Source of the DNA: Phylloscopus collybita
Lineage: Eukaryota; Chordata; Aves; Passeriformes; Phylloscopidae
DNA length: 64,000 bases
Reading direction: 5' to 3'
Assembly: GCA_027886175.1 (NCBI GenBank)
Contig: JAJNNQ010000019.1
Coordinates: 13,254,501 to 13,318,500, forward strand
The stretch's first letter is position 1. The number at the start of each line of letters is the position of its first letter. The notes beneath the pieces were generated by a model. The model saw only the letters and a list, made by a program, of their open reading frames with translations. It had not been told where the DNA came from and did no database searches. Shown here in pieces: positions 40,301 through 48,200 of the stretch. The translations under genes and the position numbers were made by a program.

Positions 40301-43300
40301 GTTAGAAAAGAATCTCTTAAATGTCTGAATAGCCATTAGCTCATACTTAAGAGAACAGTACCAGAGCATATTCTAGTTCATGGTGAAATGAGGGCAAAAA
40401 TCTGAAGTAAAAAAATACTAAAAAAGTACAATCTGGCCTCTAGCCTGTTCCACTGCTTTCCATTTGCAAAGTTTCTCCTGACTTAAAAACACAAAGGATT
40501 GCCTACTCTCTGATACACATTTTTTTAACGTAGTGGAAGATTGTTGTCTCAGTCCTTTTCCAGCTTATACAAACACAGCCTCAAGTTTTTATTCTTGATC
40601 TACTCTGGACTCTGTCCCACTTGCCTACACATTTTTTTTTTAACTGGAAACAAGTATTTTAACAGCATTGCAGCCAAGGCCTTGCTTACTCTGACAAAAG
40701 AGAATAATTATATTTTGTTTTTTACATAAAATTTCTTCGGAAATTGTTTTACTTGTTTTGCAAAAATAACTTACATTGATGTGATGTCAGTGGTTTGCTT
40801 TATCCTCCTTGAGTTTTCATCTTTATCCTTTCCTCATGTTTATTTCTTCCTCTTGTGATCCTGTTTTGCACCGGTCCTTATTTAATTACACCTTGTTGGT
40901 GCAAGAGCATTTGTCCAGTTTAAATTCTGCGCCTGTCCAACTGGATTTTTGCAGTCCCTTACAGGCTCGATGTTATCTACCTGTATCTGTAAGAGTATTT
41001 GCTGTTCTGCTTTCAGAAATTTAAATTATTGTGCAGATTAAAATACACTCCTGAAGAATGTAATTTGAAATGCTTCCTCAGTTTGCTACAAGACCATTAA
41101 TAGCTGTTTTTTGAGAATAATTTCCAGTCAGTTGTAGCAATTTTATTCTTTTTACACATAGGCAGTGATTTTCATAGCCTGCTCCTGAGAATATCATTCA
41201 GGACATGAAAGGTTTGGCACTTTCTACTTCAAATGTTTCCTCTGCCACAGGCATTGCTGTCAAGTAATTGGAATTTCCTGCTTGTTTGCATGTTTGCTAA
41301 TTGTGTGATCTTACTTCCAAGAGCTCTGGGCTGTCCCTGGAGAGGATGCTTATTCATTAGACCTTTTTATCCTGTCAAAGACCATTAGAGTGGTTTGATA
41401 GGATTTATCTTTCCTGCAACAAACTAGCAGGTTTTGGCTTAGTTTATTTTCCATCTGTACAAATGACCTCTCTGAGGATGATCCCAAGGTCTTTGCAGTG
41501 GCCCAGTGTTGGATGCTGCTGGTGCAGGGGGAGCTGTGACAGCCTGTGCTGCAGCACCATGAGTCAGGAACAGGGGAGACCATGGGAAGTGTTAAACATC
41601 CTCACTTTGAAAAAAATGCTGAAAAATTGGAAAAGACACAGAAGAGCAGTGTGCATATTTTGAGACTGGAACAGAAGCCTTGGACTGGCTTCAAAGGAGG
41701 GGAAAAACTTACTACATGTTGCCTTCAACCCCAGGGGAAAAGCAGCGTGAGAGAGGAGAGGGGAGAGCTGCTGTTGTACAAGTCCAGGGAGCAATGCCCT
41801 CAGCTGCTCAGTGCTGTGCTGCAGGAAGCAGCCTTCCTGGAAAGGAGCTGGTAGCTACAGCCACAGATCTGTGGGTTTGGTTCAGGCAGGCTGGGAAGTG
41901 GCCTGGCCTGGCCTGGCTGGTGTTTGTGGTTGCCCTGTGGCTCAGAGCTCTGTGCCAGGGCTGCACTGTGAGGAGTTGCTCCCCACAGCAAGGCAGGGAG
42001 CAGGAGAGATGGGGGATGCGGGGTGCTGGGAGAGCACAGAGGCATGAGGTGTATTTGAAAAAACATCCTTAATCTTCCTGTGGTGAGTGATCAGGAGCTC
42101 AGCATGTGTCTGGTTGTGTCCATGAGCTGGAAGCATCTGGTAGAGCCAGCCACAGCCTTGGCTGAGGGAGCAGGAGGCTGAGCCAGTGAGGTCATGTACA
42201 AGTGAGAAAAGCAGCAATCTCTGAAGTGTAATGTGTTTGCCTGCTGGTGGTATTGGTACTGATGGTCAATAGGTTCCTGTGAAGATGGAGCTGCTGGAGG
42301 AACAGCTTTGTTCTAGTGTAGTCATACATGGCCAGAGGTTAAGGATGTGCCTTTGGGTTCAGAGACAATAGAAGCTTAGCCCTTGTGATCACTGCTCTCA
42401 CTTCTTCTTTCTGAAAAACAGGAAGGGAGGTTTTTGACCCAGAATTAAAAGATGAATCTGACATGTTTGCTTAAAAAGTCCTTTGGGTGTTGTGCACAGA
42501 TAACCACTACTGTTTTCTTTGAAAATCAGAACTACAGAAATGTGCAAGCTGACTGAGAGTGTCTACTCCTCTCTAGACACCTCTGTTGGTTAGTGCTGTG
42601 CTGGAGCCAGATGGGCTTTTGGTCTGAGCTGATGTGGTTTGTGTTTGTCATTATTACCATTGCCCTTGCTGCTTCTGAGAATGCAGATTCATGTTAACTG
42701 CCTGTCAAGCTAAGGCAGAAAACTGAAGAGGACATTTAGAATTGTATTGTGGGTATTACAGGAATGTTCTCTCCCCTGAACTCCCTTTGCAGCAGGCCTT
42801 TGTCTCTTGCCCTTGTCCTACTCCTAAGGTGTGTCTTTTCTCCCATGTCTGTGCTGCAGGAAAGTGGGAGTGCCCGTGGCATCAGTGTGATGTGTGTGGT
42901 AAGGAAGCAGCTTCATTCTGTGAGATGTGCCCCAGGTCTTTCTGCAAGCAGCACCGGGAGGGAATGCTCTTCATCTCCAAGCTGGATGGACGATTATGCT
43001 GTACAGAGCATGACCCCTGTGGGCCTCACCCTCTAGAGCCAGGAGAAATTCGTGAGTATGCGCCTCCCATAGAAGGCCTGACTAACGGCGAGGACACCCA
43101 GCCACCAGAGCAGCTGCCTGCAGACACAGAGACAGACACAGACCTGAGTGTTCAGCCCCTGGACAACCTACCTCAGTCTGTGGCCCTCAGACTTCAGTCA
43201 CCAGAAAAGCCCCCTGCTACCCTGGCGCTGAGGCTGCCTTCTTCAGACAAGCCCCCCACCACCCTTGCCCTGAGGTTGCAGCCATCAAACAAGCCCCCCA

Positions 43301-45204
43301 CCACCCTGGCCCTCAGGCTACCTTCACCAGACAAACCACCTGCCACCCTGGCTCTGAGACTGCCACCGTCAAATAAACCCCCTGCCACCTTGTCACTGAG
43401 GCTGAAGCCATCCAACAAACCCTCCACCACCCTTTCTCTCCGGCTTCAGCCTTCGGACAAACCTCCCACCACGCTGTCGCTTCGCCTGCAGCCATCAGAC
43501 AAGCCCCAGGCTGCCCTGTCCCTAAGGCTGCAGGCAGAGAAGCAGCCCATCATTGTAGCGCTGCGGCCTCAGCAGCCCGACAAACCTCCCAGCAACGCGG
43601 TGCTCTGGCCACTGGACGAGTCCTCCAGTGACGCCTCGCAGCCTCAGCTGCCCAGCAAATCTCCGGGATCACCGCAGTCCCCGTTGGATGAGTCGCTTGT
43701 CACTGCTGGTGACCTGCAGCTCCAGCTGTCAGATGAGACTCCTGAAGCCCCCGAGGTTTTGGAGTTATCGGACAAGTCCCTCATTGACAGCAGGGCCCAG
43801 CAGCCCGAGCTGCTGGATGAGTTCCCCGTGAAATGCCTGCATCCTCCACTGTCTGACAGACTCCTCGCCACGGTGGGGATGCTGCAGTCCCAGCCAGAGG
43901 ATGAGCCTCCTGAGGCCGATCAGCTCCAGCTGCTGGACGACTCCTCTGCCCAAAGTCCGCAGCCACAGGCTGTGGAAGAGGCTTCCAGCTCTGTGGTGCC
44001 GCCGGTCTCAGCATTGGAGATGGCTTCCAGTCCTGAGGTGCTGTGGTCTGTTCCCATTGAAAAAGTCCCAGACTCCCCAGTCTCACAGATCCTGCCCTCA
44101 GAAAAGGCTCCTGGATCAGCAGTACCACAATCGCTGCCTCTAGAAAAGGCTTCCTTCTCTGGGGCAGTGCGGGTCCCTGACACAGAGAAGTCTCCCAGTT
44201 CTGGGTCACCCCATCCTCTGCCTCCAGAGAAGGCTGCTGATTCAGGTGTGCCTCAGATTCTGCCCACAGAGAAGGCTCCCAGCTTAGGGTTGCCATGGCC
44301 CCTCTCTCCGGAGAAAGCCCCTGGCCCCCGGTCACCACATGTCCTGCCCACGGAAAAGGGTCTCAGCTCAGGGGCCCTTCGGATCCCAGTCACACAGAAG
44401 TCTCTCTCCCCTGGGGTGCTGCGACCCTTTCCTCCAGAGAAGGCTGCTGACTCTGGGGCCCTGAGGGTTCTTCCTTTGGAAAAGGCTCTCAGCTCCGGGG
44501 TGTCCCGGCCTCAGCTCTTGGAGAGGCCTCTGGCTCTTACATCCCCGTGGCCTCAGGCTTCAGATAAGCTGGCTGCTGCTGTGGCTCCTCGGCCTCAAGC
44601 CTTGGACAAACCTCTGACTGCATCAGCTCCGAGGCTGTTGCTGTCGGAGAAGGCGCTGCGTCCCGTCGACCAGAATGCTCAGCTGAAGGAGAGAGGAGCC
44701 CCAGCCACGGAGCCAAGTCCCCAGCAGAAAGAGAGGACCATGTTAGCTGGGGAGCAGATCTCTTGGTCTGCTGGGAAGGTGGTGACACACGCTGGACAAG
44801 TACCATGGCCTGTGGAGAAACTGCAGACGCACGAGCAAAGCCACTGGTCCACCACGAAAGCCCTGACGCCTGCGGAGCAGCCTTCCCGGACAGCAGAGAA
44901 ACTGCCAGAGCCAACCCTTCAGCCCAGCTGGGAAGTGGCCTCAGCCCCTTCGGAGCAGACCCCGTGGACATCAGAGAGATTGTGTGCGTTCGAGCAGACC
45001 CCTCGGCCAGCCAGGGAAGCGCCGGTGCCCCCGGAGCAGATGCAGTGGCTTGTCACGAACCTTCAGACAATTGATCAGATTGCTTGGCTGAGTGGAAAAG
45101 CACAGACTCCTCGGGGGCAGGACCCTTTGCCCGAACAAAACACAGCGCTAGCCCGTAACCAGGATTCTGTCTGTCGTGAGTTGGCTGACTCAGAGCCAAA
45201 GTGA
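6919..45204 (+). CDS. NSD1: NSD1, histone H3K36 methyltransferase (5'-partial, 21 coding exons)
   Basis: Nuclear SET-domain enzyme that mono- and dimethylates histone H3 Lys36 and binds nuclear receptors. Coding exons: 6919-7054, 9971-10143, 12059-14645, 17978-18099, 18244-18538, 20314-20423, 21585-21654, 21960-22078, 25675-25818, 26249-26372, 27178-27378, 28779-28958, 29287-29443, 29738-29943, 30494-30606, 33085-33354, 34638-34754, 35919-36060, 36473-36579, 39718-39922 and 42860-45204. All introns are GT-AG, phases join throughout, and the total is 7923 nt (2640 residues plus TGA). Domain order is PWWP, long linker, PHD1-3, PWWP, AWS-SET-postSET, PHD, C5HCH, tail, as in mammalian NSD1. That order and the close match across the catalytic exons separate it from NSD2 and NSD3. 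The N-terminal coding exon is outside the window. The last exon encodes about 780 residues, longer than in human from memory, because of tandem repeats. Confidence 0.97.
7055..9970 (+). other. NSD1 intron
   Basis: 2.9 kb intron. Bases 7200-7790 are purine-rich on the + strand (many GAGG/GGAG runs). No exon, RNA gene or clear transposon recognised. Confidence 0.7.
9971..10143 (+). CDS. NSD1: NSD1 exon (window exon 2): first PWWP domain, C-terminal half
   Basis: Window residues 46-103. It includes [20 protein letters not shown], near-identical to mammalian NSD1. Acceptor TGAAATAG, donor AAG|GTGAAA; it ends in phase 0. The donor has A at +5 and is rather weak; reading on into the intron stays open for about 160 bases before a stop. 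Confidence 0.94.
10144..12058 (+). other. NSD1 intron
   Basis: 1.9 kb intron ending in the pyrimidine-rich acceptor TTTTTTTGTCTCCAACTTTT then AAG. Nothing further recognised. Confidence 0.7.
12059..14645 (+). CDS. NSD1: NSD1 exon (window exon 3): long central exon, receptor-interaction region
   Basis: A 2587-base open exon, window residues 104-965, corresponding to the long exon 5 of mammalian NSD1. It is mostly serine- and lysine-rich and probably disordered. The best conserved block is around 13420-13630: [17 protein letters not shown], then [17 protein letters not shown]. The latter contains an FxxLL motif (13577-13591) of the kind reported for the NSD1 nuclear-receptor interaction domain. 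A basic KKRWQRFNQ block lies near 14330. Donor G|GTAAGG, phase 1. Confidence 0.95.
14646..17977 (+). other. NSD1 intron
   Basis: 3.3 kb intron after the long exon. Purine-rich stretches occur near 15210-15430 and 16020-16120. No exon or mobile element recognised. Confidence 0.65.
17978..18099 (+). CDS. NSD1: NSD1 exon (window exon 4)
   Basis: Window residues 966-1006, with the motifs [16 protein letters not shown] and [10 protein letters not shown] conserved with mammalian NSD1. Acceptor TTTTTCTTAG, donor AAG|GTGGGT. It enters in phase 1 and leaves in phase 0. Confidence 0.94.
18244..18538 (+). CDS. NSD1: NSD1 exon (window exon 5)
   Basis: Window residues 1007-1104. A Ser/Pro/Glu-rich, poorly conserved linker containing [14 protein letters not shown]. 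Acceptor CATGCCAG, donor AG|GTAAGT, phase 1 out. Placed by phase, splice sites and a short family match. Confidence 0.88.
18539..20313 (+). other. NSD1 intron with a long poly-A tract
   Basis: 1.8 kb intron. Its only conspicuous feature is the A50 run at 19269-19318. No exon recognised. Confidence 0.7.
19269..19318 (+). repeat. Uninterrupted A50 tract
   Basis: Fifty consecutive adenines followed by an A/C-rich stretch (CACCAAAAAACCACCACCC). Whether it is a retroposed tail or a slippage-expanded run cannot be decided; no SINE body is recognisable to its left. Confidence 0.95.
20314..20423 (+). CDS. NSD1: NSD1 exon (window exon 6)
   Basis: Window residues 1105-1141. [18 protein letters not shown] matches mammalian NSD1 exactly. 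Acceptor TTCATTGCAG, donor AAG|GTACTT, phase 0 out. Confidence 0.95.
20424..21584 (+). other. NSD1 intron with a possible LTR remnant
   Basis: 1.2 kb intron. Bases about 20960-21210 have a TTTATTTATT motif and GGGATCCTTTGACCCATTGG text that reminds me of passerine endogenous-retrovirus LTR fragments. No boundaries, target-site duplication or coding part are visible, so this is only a suggestion. Confidence 0.35.
21585..21654 (+). CDS. NSD1: NSD1 exon (window exon 7), 70 bases
   Basis: Window residues 1142-1164, reading [18 protein letters not shown]. This is a weakly conserved linker exon supported by strong splice sites (TGTGTTTGCAG and GAAG|GTAAGT) and by phase: 0 in, 1 out, as the next exon requires. 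Confidence 0.8.
21960..22078 (+). CDS. NSD1: NSD1 exon (window exon 8)
   Basis: Window residues 1165-1204. A strongly basic stretch, RKRKRQRH, is shared with mammalian NSD1 and is a likely nuclear localisation signal. Acceptor GCATCCCAG, donor GAG|GTACTA. Confidence 0.92.
22079..25674 (+). other. NSD1 intron
   Basis: 3.6 kb intron. It contains a short poly-A run near 23264-23279 and a T-rich tract near 24026-24080. No exon, RNA gene or identifiable transposon seen. Confidence 0.65.
25675..25818 (+). CDS. NSD1: NSD1 exon (window exon 9)
   Basis: Window residues 1205-1252. It ends with [19 protein letters not shown], near-identical to mammalian NSD1 just before PHD1; the first PHD cysteine falls here. 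Acceptor TTTTCTCTTCAAAG, donor CAG|GTAGTG. Confidence 0.95.
26249..26372 (+). CDS. NSD1: NSD1 exon (window exon 10): PHD finger 1
   Basis: Window residues 1253-1293. Cysteine/histidine pattern [20 protein letters not shown], then FICNEC, a zinc-binding PHD finger. Acceptor TTTCCCACAG, donor CACAG|GTAGGG, phase 1 out. Confidence 0.96.
26515..26745 (-). mobile_element. CR1 LINE 3' fragment
   Basis: The + strand shows the reverse-complement CR1 tail ATAGAATCACAGGGTGATTT, then GGAAGGGACCTTAAAGATCA, CACCTTCCACTAGACCAGGT and TAATGTTTAATCTAAACCTA. It sits in the intron between the PHD1 and PHD2 exons of NSD1, with its 3' end at the left. Confidence 0.93.
27178..27378 (+). CDS. NSD1: NSD1 exon (window exon 11): PHD finger 2
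   Basis: Window residues 1294-1360. Motifs [32 protein letters not shown] and [14 protein letters not shown] form the second PHD finger. Acceptor TTTCTCCAG, donor AAAG|GTATCA. Confidence 0.96.
27379..28778 (+). other. NSD1 intron
   Basis: 1.4 kb AT-rich intron between PHD2 and PHD3 exons. No further features recognised. Confidence 0.7.
28779..28958 (+). CDS. NSD1: NSD1 exon (window exon 12): region between PHD2 and PHD3
   Basis: Window residues 1361-1420. It reads [18 protein letters not shown] and ends [10 protein letters not shown], the first ligands of PHD3. This exon is clearly more GC-rich than its flanking introns. Acceptor GGTGCCAG, donor GAAG|GTGAGA. Confidence 0.96.
29287..29443 (+). 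CDS. NSD1: NSD1 exon (window exon 13): PHD finger 3 and start of second PWWP
   Basis: Window residues 1421-1472. [20 protein letters not shown] and [14 protein letters not shown] complete PHD3; [10 protein letters not shown] opens PWWP2. Acceptor CTCTTTGCAG, donor TACAG|GTAGGT, phase 2 out. Confidence 0.97.
29738..29943 (+). CDS. NSD1: NSD1 exon (window exon 14): second PWWP domain
   Basis: Window residues 1473-1541. [13 protein letters not shown] is the PWWP core, followed by [10 protein letters not shown] and [20 protein letters not shown]2 reads methylated H3K36 in this family. Acceptor GTGTTGCAG, donor AAAAAAG|GTAACT, phase 1 out. Confidence 0.97.
30494..30606 (+). CDS. NSD1: NSD1 exon (window exon 15): charged helix before AWS
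   Basis: Window residues 1542-1579. [20 protein letters not shown] is a predicted charged helix, then PPPYKHIK. Acceptor CTCACTCAG, donor AAG|GTGAGG, phase 0. Confidence 0.96.
30607..33084 (+). other. NSD1 intron
   Basis: 2.5 kb intron before the AWS exon. A short TTA repeat occurs near 31139-31155. Nothing else recognised. Confidence 0.65.
33085..33354 (+). CDS. NSD1: NSD1 exon (window exon 16): AWS domain and start of SET
   Basis: Window residues 1580-1669. Zinc-binding AWS cysteines lie in [29 protein letters not shown] and [27 protein letters not shown] begins SET. Acceptor GCATTGAAG. The donor is AAG|GTTCGT, unusual in having neither A at +3 nor +4. Confidence 0.96.
33355..34637 (+). 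other. NSD1 intron within the SET region
   Basis: 1.3 kb intron with a poly-A run of about 22 bases near 33471-33492. No exon recognised. Confidence 0.7.
34638..34754 (+). CDS. NSD1: NSD1 exon (window exon 17): SET domain, first part
   Basis: Window residues 1670-1708. [19 protein letters not shown] is near-identical to mammalian NSD1; [13 protein letters not shown] closes the exon. Acceptor TGTCTGGCAG, donor AAG|GTATGT, phase 0 both ends. Confidence 0.97.
34755..35918 (+). other. NSD1 intron within the SET domain
   Basis: 1.2 kb intron with a pyrimidine-rich acceptor GGGTTTTTTTGCAATTGCAG. Nothing else recognised. Confidence 0.7.
35919..36060 (+). CDS. NSD1: NSD1 exon (window exon 18): SET domain catalytic core
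   Basis: Window residues 1709-1755. It contains [18 protein letters not shown], whose NHxxxPNC is the S-adenosylmethionine-binding and pseudoknot motif. Mammalian QKWSVNG is QKWCVNG here. Donor GCTG|GTAAGG, phase 1 out. Confidence 0.97.
36473..36579 (+). CDS. NSD1: NSD1 exon (window exon 19): end of SET and post-SET
   Basis: Window residues 1756-1791. [15 protein letters not shown] carries the catalytic ELTFNY motif. [13 protein letters not shown] is the post-SET zinc cluster that completes the active site. Acceptor TTTTGTGCCAG, donor AAG|GTATGA. Confidence 0.97.
36580..39717 (+). other. NSD1 intron
   Basis: 3.1 kb intron between the post-SET and last PHD exons. It holds a CR1 3' tip near 39175-39240. 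The rest is unassigned. Confidence 0.65.
39175..39240 (+). mobile_element. CR1 LINE 3' tip
   Basis: TTGAACTTGATGATCTTGGA, then GGTCTTTTCCAACTGTAAAG and GTGATTCTAG, match the sense 3' end of avian CR1. Only the last 60-70 bases are convincing. Downstream text (39260-39330) may be a further diverged element. Confidence 0.65.
39718..39922 (+). CDS. NSD1: NSD1 exon (window exon 20): basic linker and last PHD finger
   Basis: Window residues 1792-1859. A Lys/Arg-rich linker precedes [20 protein letters not shown] and [14 protein letters not shown], the last PHD finger. Acceptor TTTACCCACAG (AGC first), donor GCAG|GTCAGT, phase 1 out. Confidence 0.96.
39923..42859 (+). other. NSD1 last intron
   Basis: 2.9 kb intron. 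It contains a short GGCCT/GCCTG repeat near 41902-41922. The end is pyrimidine-rich before the CTGTGCTGCAG acceptor. Confidence 0.65.
42860..45204 (+). CDS. NSD1: NSD1 last exon (window exon 21): C5HCH finger and repetitive tail
   Basis: Window residues 1860-2640, stop TGA at 45202-45204. It opens with [20 protein letters not shown] and [11 protein letters not shown] (C5HCH, which pairs with the last PHD). After [16 protein letters not shown] comes a Pro/Ser/Leu-rich tail with a 14-residue period: near-identical units at 43156-43533 and a second, more diverged series at 44050-44680. It ends [13 protein letters not shown]. Acceptor CTGTGCTGCAG. Open reading starting upstream at 42742 is intronic. 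Confidence 0.96.
43156..43533 (+). repeat. 42-bp coding minisatellite in NSD1 (9 units of 14 codons)
   Basis: Nine head-to-tail 42-base units encode variants of [14 protein letters not shown]. Units begin at 43156, 43198, 43240 and so on, every 42 bases. The first unit ([14 protein letters not shown]) is diverged; units 2-9 differ mostly at S/P, D/N and A/S positions. A 13-codon degenerate unit follows at 43534. No frame interruptions were seen. Confidence 0.93.
44050..44676 (+). repeat. Diverged 14-codon repeat series in NSD1 tail (about 15 units)
   Basis: Fifteen consecutive units of 14 codons (the last partial) fit LPxEKAxxSGxxRx, for example [14 protein letters not shown] and [14 protein letters not shown], ending at [13 protein letters not shown]. 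The phase is constant at 42 bases with no gaps. Confidence 0.85.
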
Positions 45205-48200
45205 GGTTGGTGAATATGGGAGGCAGGTTTCAGGCATTTAATGTTTAGGGAGGGGGAATCTTTTGTTTTGTTGTTTTGTTTTTTTTTTTTTATTCACTTC
45301 CCTGAGCCCAGGCCCTAACCCATGCACATCCCATCCATATTCTCTTGTGACATGAGCAAGGACATTCTCTTAAATCTGAGTCTGGCTCAGCCAAAGGGAG
45401 AGAGCATCTGTGACCTTTTCCTCTTCCTTTTACAAATGGTAAAGCTGAAATAAAGAGTCCACTCTGGGTAAAAATCTCCAATTCCATTGAAATGGTCACA
45501 TCACTGATCCAGTATGTTCAAGCTCCAGGTTTGATTCCTAGGTGGGTTCCCAGGCACAGCCAGGGCCCTTTGCTCTTGTTACTGCATTTAAAGAAAATGG
45601 ATCAGTCAGGCTGCCCTGGCACTGGAGATGTTTCAGGGATCACGTGGTGATCAGTCGAGTGTGTGTCCTTGCCAGACTCCAGAAGCAGGGAAGGGATTTT
45701 TTGTCACCTGCCCAGGTCTCTGTCCGTGCAGGGTGTTGCTTTACGAGATTTGTCCGTGTGTTCGCTGGGACATGCTGTGTGTGTGGTTTACTCAAGGACA
45801 GGGATCGCCTCCAGTGAGATGGGAGAGGAGCTCCTGCACTCACTCAGTGCAGTTTTCTCCAGCAACAGGCAGTATCCATTCAGGCTCCTTTTTGACAGAG
45901 CTGCGACTGGCCAGGCCCAAGAAGCGGGAAATCTGGAGGAAGTCAGGGAAAAGAGAAATCATGGAAAAAGTCATCTGGCAGTTTTTTCATTCTTGTTTCT
46001 TAATCCTTTAGCACAGGACACGCGGAGTGTTTTCCTGCACTTGACAGCGTAGTGACCCATAAAGCAGCAATAGTGGAGCGGAGCAGAGTGGATTCCTGGA
46101 GGTGCTGAGCACTGCCCTGCCAAGGGGGCAGTGCTCCCTTTCAAATTTCCATCCAGTCTCTTCTAGACCTGTTGTCAGCGTGAGCCAGCATACTGAGCAG
46201 TCCTTTCTCCCTTTGCCTCAGACGTGTTCAGAACGTGTTCCCATCACACCTGGTGTTGCCAGCAGCAAGCCAAGCCTGTCCTGCTCGCTGCACAGTGCAG
46301 AGGCGAGGGTGCCATAGCTGGATCGGGACCCATCTCAGCACCTTCCCCTTGTGTAGCTTCCAGCTTAACTCTTCTACAACCAAAGGAGACTTGAATTAAC
46401 TGGACTGTGTTGGTGTGCATGTGTGTGTGCATTGTGTGCGTCCATCCATCTGAATTGTAGTTCTCACACTGGAACACCGTGGGCTCCAGCAGCTGGCTGG
46501 CTTTCTGTTTTCCTCTTCTCCCTCTTACAGTGAAGGCAGTGTTTAGTACCTGGTGGTGATCAGGCTGGTGTCCAGACTAGGCCTGCGGAAAGCCGTTCAC
46601 TCAAGCGTTGAGGCAGAAGTTGGCTTGGCTGTGGTGCTCGTGGGGCAGGCAGCAGAGTCCCAGGGACCTGCAGCGTGTGACCAGTGGCACCCTGACAGGC
46701 AGGAGGAGGACAGACCTCCTTTGGTGGTGCTGCCTGACCTGGATAGGCTTGGTGTCCTGCTGAGGAAGCACTGCTGACCAGCTTTTTCCCGCTCTCACAA
46801 CACATTACCTCTGTGAAAACCTGAGCTCCACCGATCTGGGGCCACAGCCTCGGATCTCCGTGCCGCCGCCAGAGCCTTGCACAGCTCCAGTGTATGTATC
46901 CTCTTTCTCCTTCCAGGCAGATCCCCAGGCCCCTCCCCAGGAAGGGAGAGTTCAGCCCCATGCTGACCTCCTTCCTTCGACATGGGAGCAGGTCCTTGTT
47001 CCCACCTGGCTTGCAAGTGCCTGCTGCTCTCAGAGCAGACGGTCATGAGCTTTGCAGTTTTCTATGAAGGGAGGCAGACACCTGTACCAAGGCAAATCCC
47101 AATCCATTCTCCTTTCCTGATGTGTGCACCCCGAGACAATGTCCTGAAAAAGGCCAGGAGTGCTGGGCACAAGGGGACATTACCAGTGCTATGGTGCATC
47201 TCTTCTCTAGTCCGAATCATTTCAGATCCTTCGTAGAATAGCTCACAACTTGGAAAAGCTTTATAGCTTATGGAAACTTCCTTGTTTAATGTTGATTTTT
47301 TTCCGGGAAGACTGGCAGGTCAGTTCCTGCTTGCTGCTGAAACTAGGGAAATGCAAGCAGCTTGCATTTCTGCGTGACTCTTCCACAAAGGGAATCAGGA
47401 CAACTCAGATCCATTGAGAGAGAAGATTACCTTAAGGGCATTCATTAAGGTTTTAAAACAAAAATTTAAAAAAAAATTATGACGTTCAGTATATTAAGTA
47501 TTTATCATGTGTGAGAAGGAAAATAAACCTTGAATTTACATTTATAAGCCTTCCCATGAGCTGGACTTAGTCATGTAGATTGTGTAAGTAGGATTTCCTC
47601 AGTGCCAGTGCCCAGCTAGCTCCTGCTGTAACCAGAGAGGTCTCTGCACTGCTCTGTCCACCTCCGCTTCGCATTGTCACGTGTTAACTAGTTATTTGTT
47701 TCATGAAAAAATAAACTGTGAATATTTTTGGTGCAGGCTTTTTTAAATCTGTAAAATGGAGAAGTTCTCAGTGAATTCTCACAAGAGCAGGTTTGAAAAA
47801 AAAAATCACTTCTATAAATCGCGGGCTCACGTAGCAGGGTGAGGCTCACGGCAGCAGCCGCCTTTTATGCCAGCAGGTGCTTGCCCAGAAGCTTGTTTGG
47901 AACAGTGAACGTGGATTAAACCATTGCATGGCATTCCCCACAGCCTACTTTGTTGCAGCTACTGTACCCTGTCTCTCTTCTTCTCTCCTTTTTCCACAAG
48001 GATCCAGGTTTCTGGCTTGCTACCTTGCAGCTACAATTGGAAAGTTGAGTTTAGCAAAGCTAGGAGGCTGCTTGGCAAAACTGGTGTTGAGGAACATCAT
48101 TGAAGGAGAAAGCCAGGAAGGTGCCCTTCCCTCTTTGCCCTTGCTGGAGCTCTGGGTGGTGCTCTGTCAGATCAGAGGAGCTTTTCAGAGGGAGTAGATG

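Noticed and set aside
42742..42859. In-frame open reading upstream of the last NSD1 exon
   Set aside because: It runs through a pyrimidine-rich acceptor (TCCCATGTCTGTGCTGCAG), and the phase-1 junction with the previous exon falls at 42860. It is intron read-through.
45628..46052. Frames in the NSD1 3' region (for example one reading LARPKKREIWRK)
   Set aside because: No conserved domain, and the context fits a 3' UTR; a short basic patch is not enough.
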